Source of the DNA: GCA-2862585 sp965661345
GTDB taxonomy: Bacteria; Bacteroidota; Bacteroidia; Flavobacteriales; UBA7312
Reading direction: 5' to 3'
Assembly (NCBI GenBank): GCA_965661345.1
Contig: CBFIDK010000006.1
Location: 38,297 to 102,296 of the forward strand
DNA length: 64,000 nucleotides
Shown: positions 44,592-53,733 of the stretch, in pieces
How positions within the stretch are numbered: position 1 is the first letter of the stretch
How the letters are laid out: each line of letters starts with the position of its first letter
Notes under the pieces: model-generated
The model's input: only the letters and a program-made list of their open reading frames with translations
Database searches by the model: none
Told to the model about the DNA's origin: nothing
Program-made: the position numbers and the translations under genes

Positions 44592-45785
44592 ATGAAACAA
44601 GTATCAAATCGATTATTACAACTTTCAGAATCTGCAACACTTGCAATGGCTCGAATGAGTCGAGAGCTAAAAGCCCAAGGACATGACGTCATTGCACTTA
44701 GCTTAGGCGAACCTGATTTTGACACACCCGAATTTATCAAAGATTCTGCGAAAAAAGCTATTGATAATAACTTCTCACACTACACACCCGTACCTGGTTT
44801 AGTTGAACTAAGAGAAGCCATTTGTCATAAGTTAAAACGAGATAATAAGCTCGATTTTGATCCAAATCAAATTGTAGTTTCAACAGGCGCAAAACAATCA
44901 ATTGCTAATGTATGTTTGAGTTTATTGAATAAAGGCGATGAAGTGCTTTTACCTGCACCTTATTGGGTAAGCTACTACGAACTTGTTAAACTTGGAGAAG
45001 CTACTCCAGTCGTAATTGAAAGTAGTATTGATAATGACTTTAAAATTAGTCCAGAACAGCTAGAAAAGTCCATTACGCCAAAAACTAAAATGATGATTTT
45101 TAGTTCTCCATGTAACCCAAGTGGTACTGTCTATTCAAAATCTGAACTTGAAGCACTAGCCAATGTTTTAGAAAAGTACCCACATGTATACATCGTGAGT
45201 GATGAGATATATGAACTAATAAACTTTGGAGTTGAACATTTCAGCTTAGCACGAATAGAATCTATTAGAGATCGAGTAATTACTGTAAACGGAGTTTCTA
45301 AAGGCTTTGCCATGACTGGCTGGCGAGTTGGCTATATCGCTGCGCCACAATGGATTGCTAACGCTTGTAATAAAATTCAAGGGCAGGTAACCTCTGCCAC
45401 TTGTGCCATTGCACAGAAAGCCACAGAAACAGCAATGCTTGCTGACCCATCTGTTATAGAAAACATGAAATTAGCTTTTCATAAACGAAGAGATTTAATG
45501 CTAAATATGTTAAGCGATGTTAAAGGCATAAGAACGAACACTCCTGATGGTGCCTTCTATATTTTCCCTGATGTGTCTTATTATTTTGGCAAATCCGATG
45601 GTATCAATACCATTAATAATTCGTCAGAATTCTGTATGTATTTGCTAAATGATGCTCACGTAGCAATAGTTGCTGGCGAAGCGTTTGGCTCTCCAAACTG
45701 CGTTAGAATATCGTATGCTGCTTCTGAAGAACACCTAATTGAAGCAGTAAGTAGAATTAAAAAATCATTAGAAAAACTAAATTAG
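44592..45785 (+). CDS. PLP-dependent class I aminotransferase (aspartate aminotransferase type)
   Basis: A 397-residue fold-type I aminotransferase. Family marks: LSLGEPDFDTPEFIKD near the N-terminus, the FSSPCNPSGTVYS loop, YIVSDEIYELI with the PLP-binding Asp, and VSKGFAMTGWRVGYIAA carrying the Schiff-base Lys. It is closest in style to bacterial aspartate/prephenate aminotransferases of subgroup I-beta/gamma. The ATG at 44592 is preferred over an upstream TTG because that TTG lies inside the -7 box. The sugar-kinase gene starts right after the stop. Confidence 0.9.
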   Translation: MKQVSNRLLQLSESATLAMARMSRELKAQGHDVIALSLGEPDFDTPEFIKDSAKKAIDNNFSHYTPVPGLVELREAICHKLKRDNKLDFDPNQIVVSTGAKQSIANVCLSLLNKGDEVLLPAPYWVSYYELVKLGEATPVVIESSIDNDFKISPEQLEKSITPKTKMMIFSSPCNPSGTVYSKSELEALANVLEKYPHVYIVSDEIYELINFGVEHFSLARIESIRDRVITVNGVSKGFAMTGWRVGYIAAPQWIANACNKIQGQVTSATCAIAQKATETAMLADPSVIENMKLAFHKRRDLMLNMLSDVKGIRTNTPDGAFYIFPDVSYYFGKSDGINTINNSSEFCMYLLNDAHVAIVAGEAFGSPNCVRISYAASEEHLIEAVSRIKKSLEKLN

Positions 45786-46757
45786 TTGGATACCTTTAAT
45801 TGGAAATCTGTTTTTGATAAATTCGAAAAAATCAAAGTATTGATTGTTGGTGATGCAATGATTGATGCTTACATGTGGGGAAATATAAATCGTCAATCGC
45901 CTGAAGCCCCAATTCCAATTGTTGATATCACTACACATGAAAAACGCTTAGGAGGTGCCGCAAATGTTGCCATAAACATTAAAGCACTCGGTGCTGAACC
46001 TATACTTTGTTCAGTGATAGGAAACGATAAAGACGACTTTTTTCAATTAATGAAAACCGAAAATCTTTCAACTAATGGGATTCTAACGGATAACAGAAAA
46101 ACTACTATAAAAACTCGTGTTATTAGCGAAGGAAAACATCAGCTTAGAATTGATGAAGAAGATACATTTCCTATTAAAAATGAAAATGAATTTATTACTA
46201 ATACAATTGCTTTGATGCGTAATGTTGATGTAGTAATTTTTCAAGATTATAACAAAGGTGTATTGACACAAAAAGTCATTGATGCTCTTATAACAGAAAG
46301 TAAAAAACTCAACAAATTAGTTTTAGTTGACCCAAAAAAAGACAACTACTGGAGTTTCAAAAATGTGGACTTATTTAAACCTAATTTAAATGAACTCAAC
46401 CATAGCAGTAAAAAGGATTTTGACGCTACTTCTTTCCAAGAAATTAATAATGAAGTTTCAGCACAACGTCAAAAGCTTAATGCAAATTACTTCATGCTTA
46501 CTTTGTCTCAACATGGGGTTTTAATTCAAGATAAAAAAAATAGTCGTTTGTTTCCAGTATTCGAACGAAATGTAATAGATGTTTCAGGAGCTGGTGATTG
46601 CGTGATTGCCACAGCATCCTTGGCTTTAGCGAGTGGATTGTCTACAGAGCAAATTGCTCAATTATCAAATTTAGCAGGCGGTCTGTCTTGTGAAAAAGTA
46701 GGCGTTAATCCTGTTGAAAAAGAAAACCTTTTAAACGAGGCTATTCGTTTAATATAG
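45786..46757 (+). CDS. PfkB-family carbohydrate kinase, HldE/RfaE N-domain-like
   Basis: A 323-residue ribokinase-fold kinase. VGDAMIDAYMWGNINRQSPEAP and RLGGAANVAINIKALGAEP resemble the heptose-7-phosphate kinase domain of HldE/RfaE1. The catalytic motif is DVSGAGDC with Asp271. It lacks the cytidylyltransferase domain of bifunctional HldE. A role in ADP-heptose synthesis for LPS is plausible, but Bacteroidota have many PfkB paralogues and the substrate remains open. Translation starts with TTG immediately after the aminotransferase stop. The 3' end overlaps the channel gene by 17 bases. Confidence 0.8.
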   Translation: MDTFNWKSVFDKFEKIKVLIVGDAMIDAYMWGNINRQSPEAPIPIVDITTHEKRLGGAANVAINIKALGAEPILCSVIGNDKDDFFQLMKTENLSTNGILTDNRKTTIKTRVISEGKHQLRIDEEDTFPIKNENEFITNTIALMRNVDVVIFQDYNKGVLTQKVIDALITESKKLNKLVLVDPKKDNYWSFKNVDLFKPNLNELNHSSKKDFDATSFQEINNEVSAQRQKLNANYFMLTLSQHGVLIQDKKNSRLFPVFERNVIDVSGAGDCVIATASLALASGLSTEQIAQLSNLAGGLSCEKVGVNPVEKENLLNEAIRLI

Positions 46758-47544
46758 CACCGCAAAATTTACAGTGAACTGCATCGGGTTCATGCCCTTC
46801 TTTTGCACATACTCTACAAACTTGTGTGCTCACACTTTTTTGTGAAGCACTAACCATTGATGCAGACACAATTCCGGTCGGCACAGCTATTATACCATAT
46901 CCCAAAATCATAATTATTGAAGCCAAAAACTTTCCCAAATCGGTTACAGGTACCACATCGCCATAGCCTACAGTAGTTAAAGTTACTATTGCCCAGTAGA
47001 TAGACGTTGGGATTGTGTCAAAACCATTAGCTTGACCTTCTATAATGTACATTAAGGTACCTAAAACAACTACTATTAAACTCACTGACAACAGAAAGAC
47101 AATAATTTTTGGCTGAGACGAACGTAAGGCTATTTGCATAATGTTTGCTCCTCTCAAATACCTAGACAGTTTGAATATTCTAAAAATACGTATCAAGCGA
47201 AGAATCCTAATATCCACTAAAACGCGCATTGGAGGATATACAAAAACCAAATACGTGGGAATTATGGATAAAAAATCAACAATACCTAAAAAGGAAAAAA
47301 TGTATTTAAATGGTTTTCTTATGGAATAAATTCTCAAAATGTATTCTACAGTAAACAGAATAGTAAAAAACCACTCGAACCAACTTAGTAAATGCCCATA
47401 TTTTAAAGAGATTGAATCGACACTTGAAAGAATCACCCCAATTACAGATAAAATTATTGCAATCAAAAGTGCTACATCAAATGCTTTACCCTCTTTAGTA
47501 TCGGCTTCAAAAATAATTTCGTGAATTCTATCCCTATCGAACAT
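46741..47544 (-). CDS. Voltage-gated-type potassium channel with C-terminal zinc ribbon
   Basis: A 267-residue six-helix ion channel. The S4-like segment has regularly spaced arginines (DIRILRLIRIFRIFKLSRYL, about 130-150). The pore carries TLTTVGYGDVVP, the K+ selectivity filter. After S6, residues 243-261 form a small zinc ribbon (Cys243, Cys246, Cys258, Cys261; CRVC-x11-CKFC), in place of the usual RCK or cyclic-nucleotide domain. It probably forms a tetramer in the inner membrane; the ribbon could sense metal or redox state. It is preceded by a TAAATTTG box 5 bases from its ATG. Confidence 0.9.
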   Translation of the reverse strand: MFDRDRIHEIIFEADTKEGKAFDVALLIAIILSVIGVILSSVDSISLKYGHLLSWFEWFFTILFTVEYILRIYSIRKPFKYIFSFLGIVDFLSIIPTYLVFVYPPMRVLVDIRILRLIRIFRIFKLSRYLRGANIMQIALRSSQPKIIVFLLSVSLIVVVLGTLMYIIEGQANGFDTIPTSIYWAIVTLTTVGYGDVVPVTDLGKFLASIIMILGYGIIAVPTGIVSASMVSASQKSVSTQVCRVCAKEGHEPDAVHCKFCGAILNE

Positions 47545-47549
47545 GCGTG

Positions 47550-47557
47550 CAAATTTA
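47550..47557 (-). promoter_or_regulatory. -7 box directly before the channel gene
   Basis: TAAATTTG on the minus strand with 5 bases to the ATG at 47544, predicting a leaderless mRNA. Confidence 0.45.
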
Positions 47558-47594
47558 ATACTATTTTGAGAAAGGTGTTGTTTTTAAAATTTAA

Positions 47595-47602
47595 TACATT
47601 TG
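47595..47602 (+). promoter_or_regulatory. -7 box for the SLC12-type transporter gene
   Basis: TACATTTG, ending 19 bases before the ATG at 47622. It is divergent from the channel box 38 bases away. Confidence 0.5.
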
Positions 47603-47621
47603 AAAAAATTTTTCAGAAACA

Positions 47622-49853
47622 ATGCCTAGAAAATTTAAAGAGCATCAAGGTCAATTTGGGACTACCCCAGTTTTTATGGCATCCATTAGTACTATCTTAG
47701 GTGCTATTCTGTTTTTACGTTTTGGATATGCTGTAGGAAATGTTGGTTTTTTTGGCGCTATAGCAATTATTATACTAGGTCATGCTGTTACCATACCAAC
47801 CGCTTTGGCAGTGGCAGAAATTGCCACTAATAGAAAAGTTGAAGGTGGTGGTGATTATTATGTTATTTCTAGATCTTTTGGTTTAAATATTGGTGCAGCT
47901 ATCGGTTTGGCTTTGTTTCTGTCTCAAGCAATTAGTGTATCGTTTTATATCATCGCTTTTGCAGAGTCCTTTGTGCCTTTCGGTAAACATTTAATTGAAA
48001 CTTACAATCTAGGAAGCTGGAGCAAAATTTTAATGGAAAAGAAAAGCATTGGTTTGGTGTCAATGTCTTTTTTAACCATATTATTTCTTTACAAAGGCGC
48101 TAATATTGGTATTAAGGCTTTGTACTTTGTTGCTAGTATTATTTTTGTATCTCTAATCATGTTCTTTTTGGGAGATAGTCAAATTGAATGGAATGAAGTT
48201 AACTTCTTTTCTAAAGTAGATAATGCCGACAGCTTCTTTTATGTATTTACCATAATTTTCCCTGCTTTTACTGGTATTTCAGCAGGATTGGGACTTTCTG
48301 GAGACTTAAAAGAACCTAAAGTTTCTATTCCTAGAGGTACAATTTTCGCTACTATTTTAGGTGCTGTTATATATGTATTTGTAGCCTTTAAACTTACTAT
48401 ATCAACAGACTTAGATAACCTTGCCAATAACCAGATGGTTATGAGTGATATTGCTATTTGGGGTCCTATCATACCAATAGGTTTAGCATGTGCGGCTATT
48501 TCATCGGCACTGGGTTCAATAATGGTAGCTCCACGAACGCTTCAAGCACTAGGAAAAGATAGAATTTTTCCTTCTGAAAAAATGGATAATTGGCTATCAA
48601 AAGGTAAAAAGAAAACAAATGAACCAACCAATAGCACATTAATTACCTGTGCCATTGCATTTTTCTTTGTCTTTGTCGGAGATATAAACTTTGTAGCCAA
48701 AATCATTTCGATGTTTTTCATGGTTACGTATGGCGCCATTTGTCTAATCTCATTTTTGGAACATTTTTCTGGCGATCCATCATACAGGCCTGTATTCAAA
48801 TCAAGGTGGTATATTTCCTTGTTGGGTGCTGTATTATCAATTTGGTTAATGTTTAAGATGGACACTCTTTTTGCATTTTTATCAATAACGATAATGGTAA
48901 TATTCTATCAAATTATCAGTAAAAAATCTACCGATAAAAGAGAGTTTGTCAATCTTTTCAGAGACGTTTTAGAGCAAATAGCAAGACAACTTCAGATATT
49001 TCTTCAAAGAAAAAATGAAAGCACAGAGCAAAGTTTACATTGGAGACCATTTGTTGTTAGTATTAGTGATGCCTCACTAAAAAGAACAATAGCTTTTGAT
49101 GTCACTAGATGGATAGCGTATAAATATGGATTTGGAACCTATATTCATTTTATTCAAGGGTATTTAAGTCGTCAAACTTTCAATTTATCTAAAGAGATAA
49201 AACACCAGCTCATTGAAGGAAAAAAATCAAATGTTTATGTAGATACTATGATTTCACCTTCTTATACTTCTGCCTTGGCTCAAGTTGTGCAATTATCAAG
49301 TATTTCAGGTAAAGAAAATAATCTGATTTTGCTAGAATATTGTGAATCTGAAAAGGAATCTTTTGCTGATGTAATTAGCAACTTCAATCTTCTTCACACT
49401 ACAGGCTATGATGTCGCCATCATGCGATCAAGTGAAAAAGAATATAAAAACGAAGAGATTCACATTTGGATATCATCCAGAGATTACGAAAATTCGAACA
49501 TGATGATTTTGTTGGGATACATAATAATTGGTCATCCTGAGTGGAAAAATGCACAAATCAAAGTTTTTAGTATTTATCCAAAAGATCAATTCGAAGAATA
49601 TAAAAATCAGATGTTTGACTTCATAGAATCAGGAAGACTACCAATTTCTCCTAGAAATATGAAAATGGTTCCTCATGATGAAAGCGTTAGCATTAAAGAT
49701 ATTATAAATGAACGCTCTGTAAATTCTGACCTAACAATCATTGGATTTAGAGGGGAACTAGTGAAAAAACAAAAACTAGACATTTTTGAAGGCTATGATA
49801 AAATTGGTAATATATTATTTGTGAATAGCATCAACAAAAAAGATATTGAGTAA
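47622..49853 (+). CDS. SLC12-type cation-chloride cotransporter / APC-superfamily permease
   Basis: A 743-residue membrane protein. About 12 helices fill the first 440 residues, with the family opening GTTPVFMASISTILGAILFLRFGYAVG and a helix-6-like FPAFTGISAGLGLSGDL. The C-terminal third (about 450-743) is a soluble domain with HWRPFVVSISD, as in Na-K-Cl cotransporters. It probably moves K+, Na+ or Cl- or amino acids. Divergent placement next to a K+ channel gene suggests a shared role in ion balance, which is inferred. Confidence 0.85.
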   Translation: MPRKFKEHQGQFGTTPVFMASISTILGAILFLRFGYAVGNVGFFGAIAIIILGHAVTIPTALAVAEIATNRKVEGGGDYYVISRSFGLNIGAAIGLALFLSQAISVSFYIIAFAESFVPFGKHLIETYNLGSWSKILMEKKSIGLVSMSFLTILFLYKGANIGIKALYFVASIIFVSLIMFFLGDSQIEWNEVNFFSKVDNADSFFYVFTIIFPAFTGISAGLGLSGDLKEPKVSIPRGTIFATILGAVIYVFVAFKLTISTDLDNLANNQMVMSDIAIWGPIIPIGLACAAISSALGSIMVAPRTLQALGKDRIFPSEKMDNWLSKGKKKTNEPTNSTLITCAIAFFFVFVGDINFVAKIISMFFMVTYGAICLISFLEHFSGDPSYRPVFKSRWYISLLGAVLSIWLMFKMDTLFAFLSITIMVIFYQIISKKSTDKREFVNLFRDVLEQIARQLQIFLQRKNESTEQSLHWRPFVVSISDASLKRTIAFDVTRWIAYKYGFGTYIHFIQGYLSRQTFNLSKEIKHQLIEGKKSNVYVDTMISPSYTSALAQVVQLSSISGKENNLILLEYCESEKESFADVISNFNLLHTTGYDVAIMRSSEKEYKNEEIHIWISSRDYENSNMMILLGYIIIGHPEWKNAQIKVFSIYPKDQFEEYKNQMFDFIESGRLPISPRNMKMVPHDESVSIKDIINERSVNSDLTIIGFRGELVKKQKLDIFEGYDKIGNILFVNSINKKDIE

Positions 49854-49864
49854 TTCTAATTGGC

Positions 49865-49872
49865 TATCTTTG
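49865..49872 (+). promoter_or_regulatory. -7 box for ubiE-porT
   Basis: TATCTTTG, ending 21 bases before the TTG start at 49894. A TTG at 49846-49848 is a possible -33 element with a 16-base spacer. Confidence 0.5.
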
Positions 49873-49893
49873 TAACCTTAAATTTACAAGACT

Positions 49894-50622
49894 TTGGGAA
49901 CCAATATCAAACCTTACGATAAAGACAAATCTTCAAAAAAAGAGCAAATAGCAAAAATGTTCGATGCTATTGCTGAACGCTATGATTTTCTGAATCATTT
50001 TCTATCCCTAGGTATTGATATTCTTTGGCGTAAGCGAGCAATCAGAGAAATTAGTAAAGTAAATCCCAAACACATACTTGACATCGCAACGGGTACTGGA
50101 GACCTAGCGATAGAGGCTTGTAGACTAAAGCCCGAAAAAGTCGTTGGAATAGATATTTCCAATAATATGTTAGATTTTGGACGAGTTAAAATCAAGAAAA
50201 AGGGACTAGAAAATATCATTGAAATGACTTATGGTGACTCTGAAGATCTTCAGCTCGAAGACAATTCATTTGACGCAGTAACCGCTGGTTTTGGAGTTCG
50301 GAATTTTGAAAATTTAGGCAAAGGTCTTTCTGAAATGCAAAGAGTAATGAAAAAAGGTGGAATGATGGCAATAATTGAACCCGCCGAGCCTGTAACCTTC
50401 CCTTTTAAGCAATTGTACAATTTATATTTTAAAGGAATTTTACCATTTGTTGGTAAATATTTTTCAAAAGATGATTCTGCCTATTCTTACCTACCCCAAT
50501 CTGTAGAAGCTTTTCCCTCTAGAGAAAATTTTATAAACGAACTCAAAAAAGCCGGTTTTAAAGACCCTAAATTTATACCGTTGACTTTTGGAGTCGCAGC
50601 ATTATACGTAGCAACAAAATAA
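49894..50622 (+). CDS. ubiE: Demethylmenaquinone methyltransferase
   Basis: A 242-residue SAM-dependent methyltransferase making menaquinone in the last step of the pathway. It shows IAERYDFLNHFLSLGIDILWR, SAM motif I LDIATGTGDLA, VGIDISNNML, and the ubiE/COQ5 segment AVTAGFGVRNFENL. The start is TTG at 49894, chosen because the -7 box lies 21 bases upstream and no ATG precedes the conserved part. It is followed after 26 bases by porT, a conserved Bacteroidota pair. Confidence 0.95.
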   Translation: MGTNIKPYDKDKSSKKEQIAKMFDAIAERYDFLNHFLSLGIDILWRKRAIREISKVNPKHILDIATGTGDLAIEACRLKPEKVVGIDISNNMLDFGRVKIKKKGLENIIEMTYGDSEDLQLEDNSFDAVTAGFGVRNFENLGKGLSEMQRVMKKGGMMAIIEPAEPVTFPFKQLYNLYFKGILPFVGKYFSKDDSAYSYLPQSVEAFPSRENFINELKKAGFKDPKFIPLTFGVAALYVATK

Positions 50623-50648
50623 TTTTAATTTTTTTACGATATTGCAGT

Positions 50649-51344
50649 ATGAAAAAAATTTACTCAATAGCCCTTATTTTATTTGTTAGTCAGCAGGTAT
50701 TTGCCCAGCGTTATAAGGCACCTCAAAATCTCCCTAACTATGATAACAAAGCCATGCATTTCGGCTTTTTAGTAGGAATAAATACTTTAGATTTTAAAAT
50801 TACACCAGTCGTTGAGGCTGATGAGGAATTATTTGTAATTGAATCTCAAAGCCAAAAAGGTTTTAATCTAGGAATTGTTTCTAACTTTAGATTAGGTAGA
50901 AATTTAGATTTTCGAGTTATTCCCACCTTATCTTTAGCAGAGCGTAGAGTACTTTACACCCTTAATGATAATACGGTTTTAACTGATGAAGATAAAAAAA
51001 TTGAGTCAACATTTATTGAATTGCCGATTGCTGTTAAATTTAAATCCGAGAGGTATAACAACATGAGAAGCTATGTAACAACAGGCTTTAAAGGTTCTAT
51101 CGATTTAGCGTCTCAGCGAAATATTGATGATGAAGGTTTTGATATCGTGAAAATTAAAAAGAATGACTTTTCCTTCGAGATTGGACTAGGATTTGATTTC
51201 TATCTACCCTATTTTAAGTTTTCACCAGAAATAAAAGCTAATTTTGGAATTCCTAATGTATTAGTTGAAGACGATAGTATTTACAGCAGTTCAATTAAAA
51301 GTATGAAAACACGAGGATTTACAGTATCATTCACTTTTGAATAA
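50649..51344 (+). CDS. porT: PorT/SprT-type T9SS outer-membrane protein
   Basis: A 231-residue outer-membrane beta-barrel protein required for type IX secretion in Porphyromonas and Flavobacterium. The signal peptide (MKKIYSIALILFVSQQVFA) is followed by NLPNYDNKAMHFGFLVGINTLDFKI, typical of PorT. Amphipathic beta-strands follow and the protein ends FTVSFTFE. Its place right after ubiE matches other Bacteroidota genomes. It supports export of the six T9SS-tagged proteins in this window. Confidence 0.88.
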   Translation: MKKIYSIALILFVSQQVFAQRYKAPQNLPNYDNKAMHFGFLVGINTLDFKITPVVEADEELFVIESQSQKGFNLGIVSNFRLGRNLDFRVIPTLSLAERRVLYTLNDNTVLTDEDKKIESTFIELPIAVKFKSERYNNMRSYVTTGFKGSIDLASQRNIDDEGFDIVKIKKNDFSFEIGLGFDFYLPYFKFSPEIKANFGIPNVLVEDDSIYSSSIKSMKTRGFTVSFTFE

Positions 51345-51356
51345 CACTCTACTAAA

Positions 51357-52892
51357 ATGTCAGAACTCATTTCCTTAACCTTTACTCCTGAACAAGCTTC
51401 TGATATTGATGCTATTTCCCAAATAGTGAATAATGAAAAAAAGAGCCGTTCAATTTCCCAAGACAATTGGAAAATAGTAAAACGATCCATTGATGCTAGG
51501 GGAAGAAATGTGAAAATTAGAATGCAAATTCAATTTTCACATTCTCAAATAAAGGATGAAATTCAAAGAAATTATCAAAACGTTAAGAATAAGGAAGAGG
51601 TGATAATAATTGGTTCAGGACCAGCAGGTTTATTTGCTGCGCTAAAATTAATCGAACAAGGCAAAAAACCAGTTATTATAGAAAGAGGAAAAGACGTAAG
51701 GCAACGAAGAAGAGATATTGCTGCTATAAATAAAAACCACGTCGTAGATAATGATTCTAACTATTGTTTTGGTGAAGGTGGTGCAGGAACATATTCGGAT
51801 GGAAAATTATATACTCGCTCTAAAAAAAGAGGCTCTGTTTTAGAAGTTTTAGAAACTTTAGTTTTTCATGGTGCAAAAGAAGATATTTTAATAGATGCAC
51901 AGCCACATATTGGCACTAATAAACTGCCAAAAATAATAGCTAATATCAGAGAGACCATAGAAAGTAATGGCGGTGAAATTCATTTTAATACTAAAGTCGT
52001 TGATTTCATTATTTCAAACTCTAAAATTGATGGCGTAGTAACGCAAAACGGAGACAAAATCCTTGCAAAAAACACCATTTTAGCAACTGGTCATTCAGCT
52101 AGAGACATTTATACGCTTTTGAATGAAAAGGAAATTGCTCTGAAATACAAGCCATTTTCGATGGGTATACGAATCGAACATCCACAAGAACTTATTGATA
52201 AAATACAATACTCATGTAACGAACGAAACCCCTACTTACCAGCTGCATCGTACAAATTAGTAACGCAAATCAGAGACAGAGGTGTATATTCGTTTTGCAT
52301 GTGTCCAGGTGGGTTTATTGTTCCAGCAGCAACAAATAGCGGAGAAATTGTTGTTAATGGGATGTCCCCATCCAAAAGAAACTCGGTATTTTCAAATTCT
52401 GGAATTGTGGTTGAAGTCAAAGAAGAAGACCTTATTCCATTTGAAAAATATGGCGAATTAAGAGGACTTGAGTACCAAAAGAGTATTGAACAAAGCATGT
52501 GCCAACTGACACCCGAACTTCAGGTAGCTCCTGCACAAAGAATGGTAGACTTTGTAAATAAAAAAACTTCTTCTAAACTAAATACGACCTCTTACCAACC
52601 CGGTTTACATTCTTTACCCTTGCATGAAATATTGCCACAATCTATATCGCCTTACCTTTCAGAAAGCTTCAAGGTATTTGGAAAAAAAATGAAAGGATAC
52701 TTGACAAACGAAGCAAATATTGTAGGCGTAGAAAGCCGAACTTCTTCTCCAGTAAATATTCCAAGAGATAAGGAAACACTAGAGCATATTCAAATTAAAA
52801 ACCTCTACCCCTGTGGTGAAGGCGCAGGATATGCAGGTGGAATAGTTTCAGCGGCAATTGACGGAATTAAGTGCGCAGAACGATTAATATAA
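51357..52892 (+). CDS. FAD-dependent oxidoreductase (COG2509 family)
   Basis: A 511-residue flavoprotein. A small N-terminal alpha/beta domain (about 1-75, with the RSIDARGRNVKIRMQIQF segment) precedes an FAD-binding Rossmann motif VIIIGSGPAGLFAALKL (about 83-99). FGEGGAGTYSDGKLYTR, VLATGHSARD-like and the final YPCGEGAGYAGGIVSAAIDG are family signatures. Substrate and physiological electron partner are unknown. It starts 12 bases after porT and is probably in the same transcript. Confidence 0.88.
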   Translation: MSELISLTFTPEQASDIDAISQIVNNEKKSRSISQDNWKIVKRSIDARGRNVKIRMQIQFSHSQIKDEIQRNYQNVKNKEEVIIIGSGPAGLFAALKLIEQGKKPVIIERGKDVRQRRRDIAAINKNHVVDNDSNYCFGEGGAGTYSDGKLYTRSKKRGSVLEVLETLVFHGAKEDILIDAQPHIGTNKLPKIIANIRETIESNGGEIHFNTKVVDFIISNSKIDGVVTQNGDKILAKNTILATGHSARDIYTLLNEKEIALKYKPFSMGIRIEHPQELIDKIQYSCNERNPYLPAASYKLVTQIRDRGVYSFCMCPGGFIVPAATNSGEIVVNGMSPSKRNSVFSNSGIVVEVKEEDLIPFEKYGELRGLEYQKSIEQSMCQLTPELQVAPAQRMVDFVNKKTSSKLNTTSYQPGLHSLPLHEILPQSISPYLSESFKVFGKKMKGYLTNEANIVGVESRTSSPVNIPRDKETLEHIQIKNLYPCGEGAGYAGGIVSAAIDGIKCAERLI

Positions 52893-52921
52893 GTTACAGT
52901 ATGTTTAAATAAAGGCTGTTA

Positions 52922-53626
52922 TCACAACCTTGATAGAAAAATTCCACAAGCAACAGCAATATTCAAAGATTCAGCGTTTGAATATTGAGCTTTAGGAATA
53001 CTAATTTTATTGACCTCTGAATCCAAAACACTCTCACTTATACCCTTTGATTCATTGCCAAAAATAAGTATACGCTTTGATGAAAAATCAATTTCTCTAT
53101 AATCGTCTCCATCCATTACTGTCGCATAACGTTTGTAATCTGGATAATTATTCAAGTCGGTATCTAAATTCACATAGTGCACTTTTACTCTAGAAATCGA
53201 ACCCATTGAAGATTGAACAACCTTAGGATTTAAATAATCAACAGAATTTTCTGAGCATAAAATATGCTCTACACCAAACCAATCTGCCAAACGAATAATA
53301 GTCCCCAAATTACCTGGATCACTAATACCCTCAAGAGCAATTATCGTTTCACCAGAAATTGTATTGCTTTCAGCAGGAATCCTTACTACAGCTAAAACTT
53401 TGTTAGGTGTTTTTAAAAATGAAATACGACTAAGTTCTTTTTCAGAAATAATGACAGCATCACTACCTTTCCATTCAGAAGTTGCGAAAATTGACTCTAT
53501 TTCGAAAGCAGAATCAATCAGTTCATTAACAATCTTCTCCCCTTCAGCAACAAATAGACCCTCCGCTTTTCTATTTTTCTTTAGAGATAAAGAACGTATT
53601 TTCTTGATTGTATTATTAGTTAACAT
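52922..53626 (-). CDS. TrmH/SpoU-family RNA 2'-O-methyltransferase
   Basis: A 234-residue SPOUT enzyme with an N-terminal substrate-binding domain (about 1-85; KNRKAEGLFVAEGEKIVNEL) and a knotted methyltransferase domain. The three SPOUT motifs are present: EGISDPGNLGTIIRLADWFG, LIFGNESKGIS and IPKAQYSNAESLNIAVACGI. It methylates the ribose of an rRNA or tRNA nucleotide; the exact site is not predictable. A near-consensus box TACTTTCG (53648-53655, minus strand) precedes it. Confidence 0.92.
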   Translation of the reverse strand: MLTNNTIKKIRSLSLKKNRKAEGLFVAEGEKIVNELIDSAFEIESIFATSEWKGSDAVIISEKELSRISFLKTPNKVLAVVRIPAESNTISGETIIALEGISDPGNLGTIIRLADWFGVEHILCSENSVDYLNPKVVQSSMGSISRVKVHYVNLDTDLNNYPDYKRYATVMDGDDYREIDFSSKRILIFGNESKGISESVLDSEVNKISIPKAQYSNAESLNIAVACGIFLSRL

Positions 53627-53698
53627 TTTCTGTTTAAAACTTTAAGCCGAAAGTAAAAAAATATCTTCGGTAAATATTCATTAAAAATAAGTATTTAA

Positions 53699-53706
53699 TA
53701 CATTTG
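53699..53706 (+). promoter_or_regulatory. -7 box for fbaA-accD
   Basis: TACATTTG, ending 27 bases before the fbaA ATG at 53734. Confidence 0.5.
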
Positions 53707-53733
53707 CTTTTCTAACCTTTAATAAAAAACACA

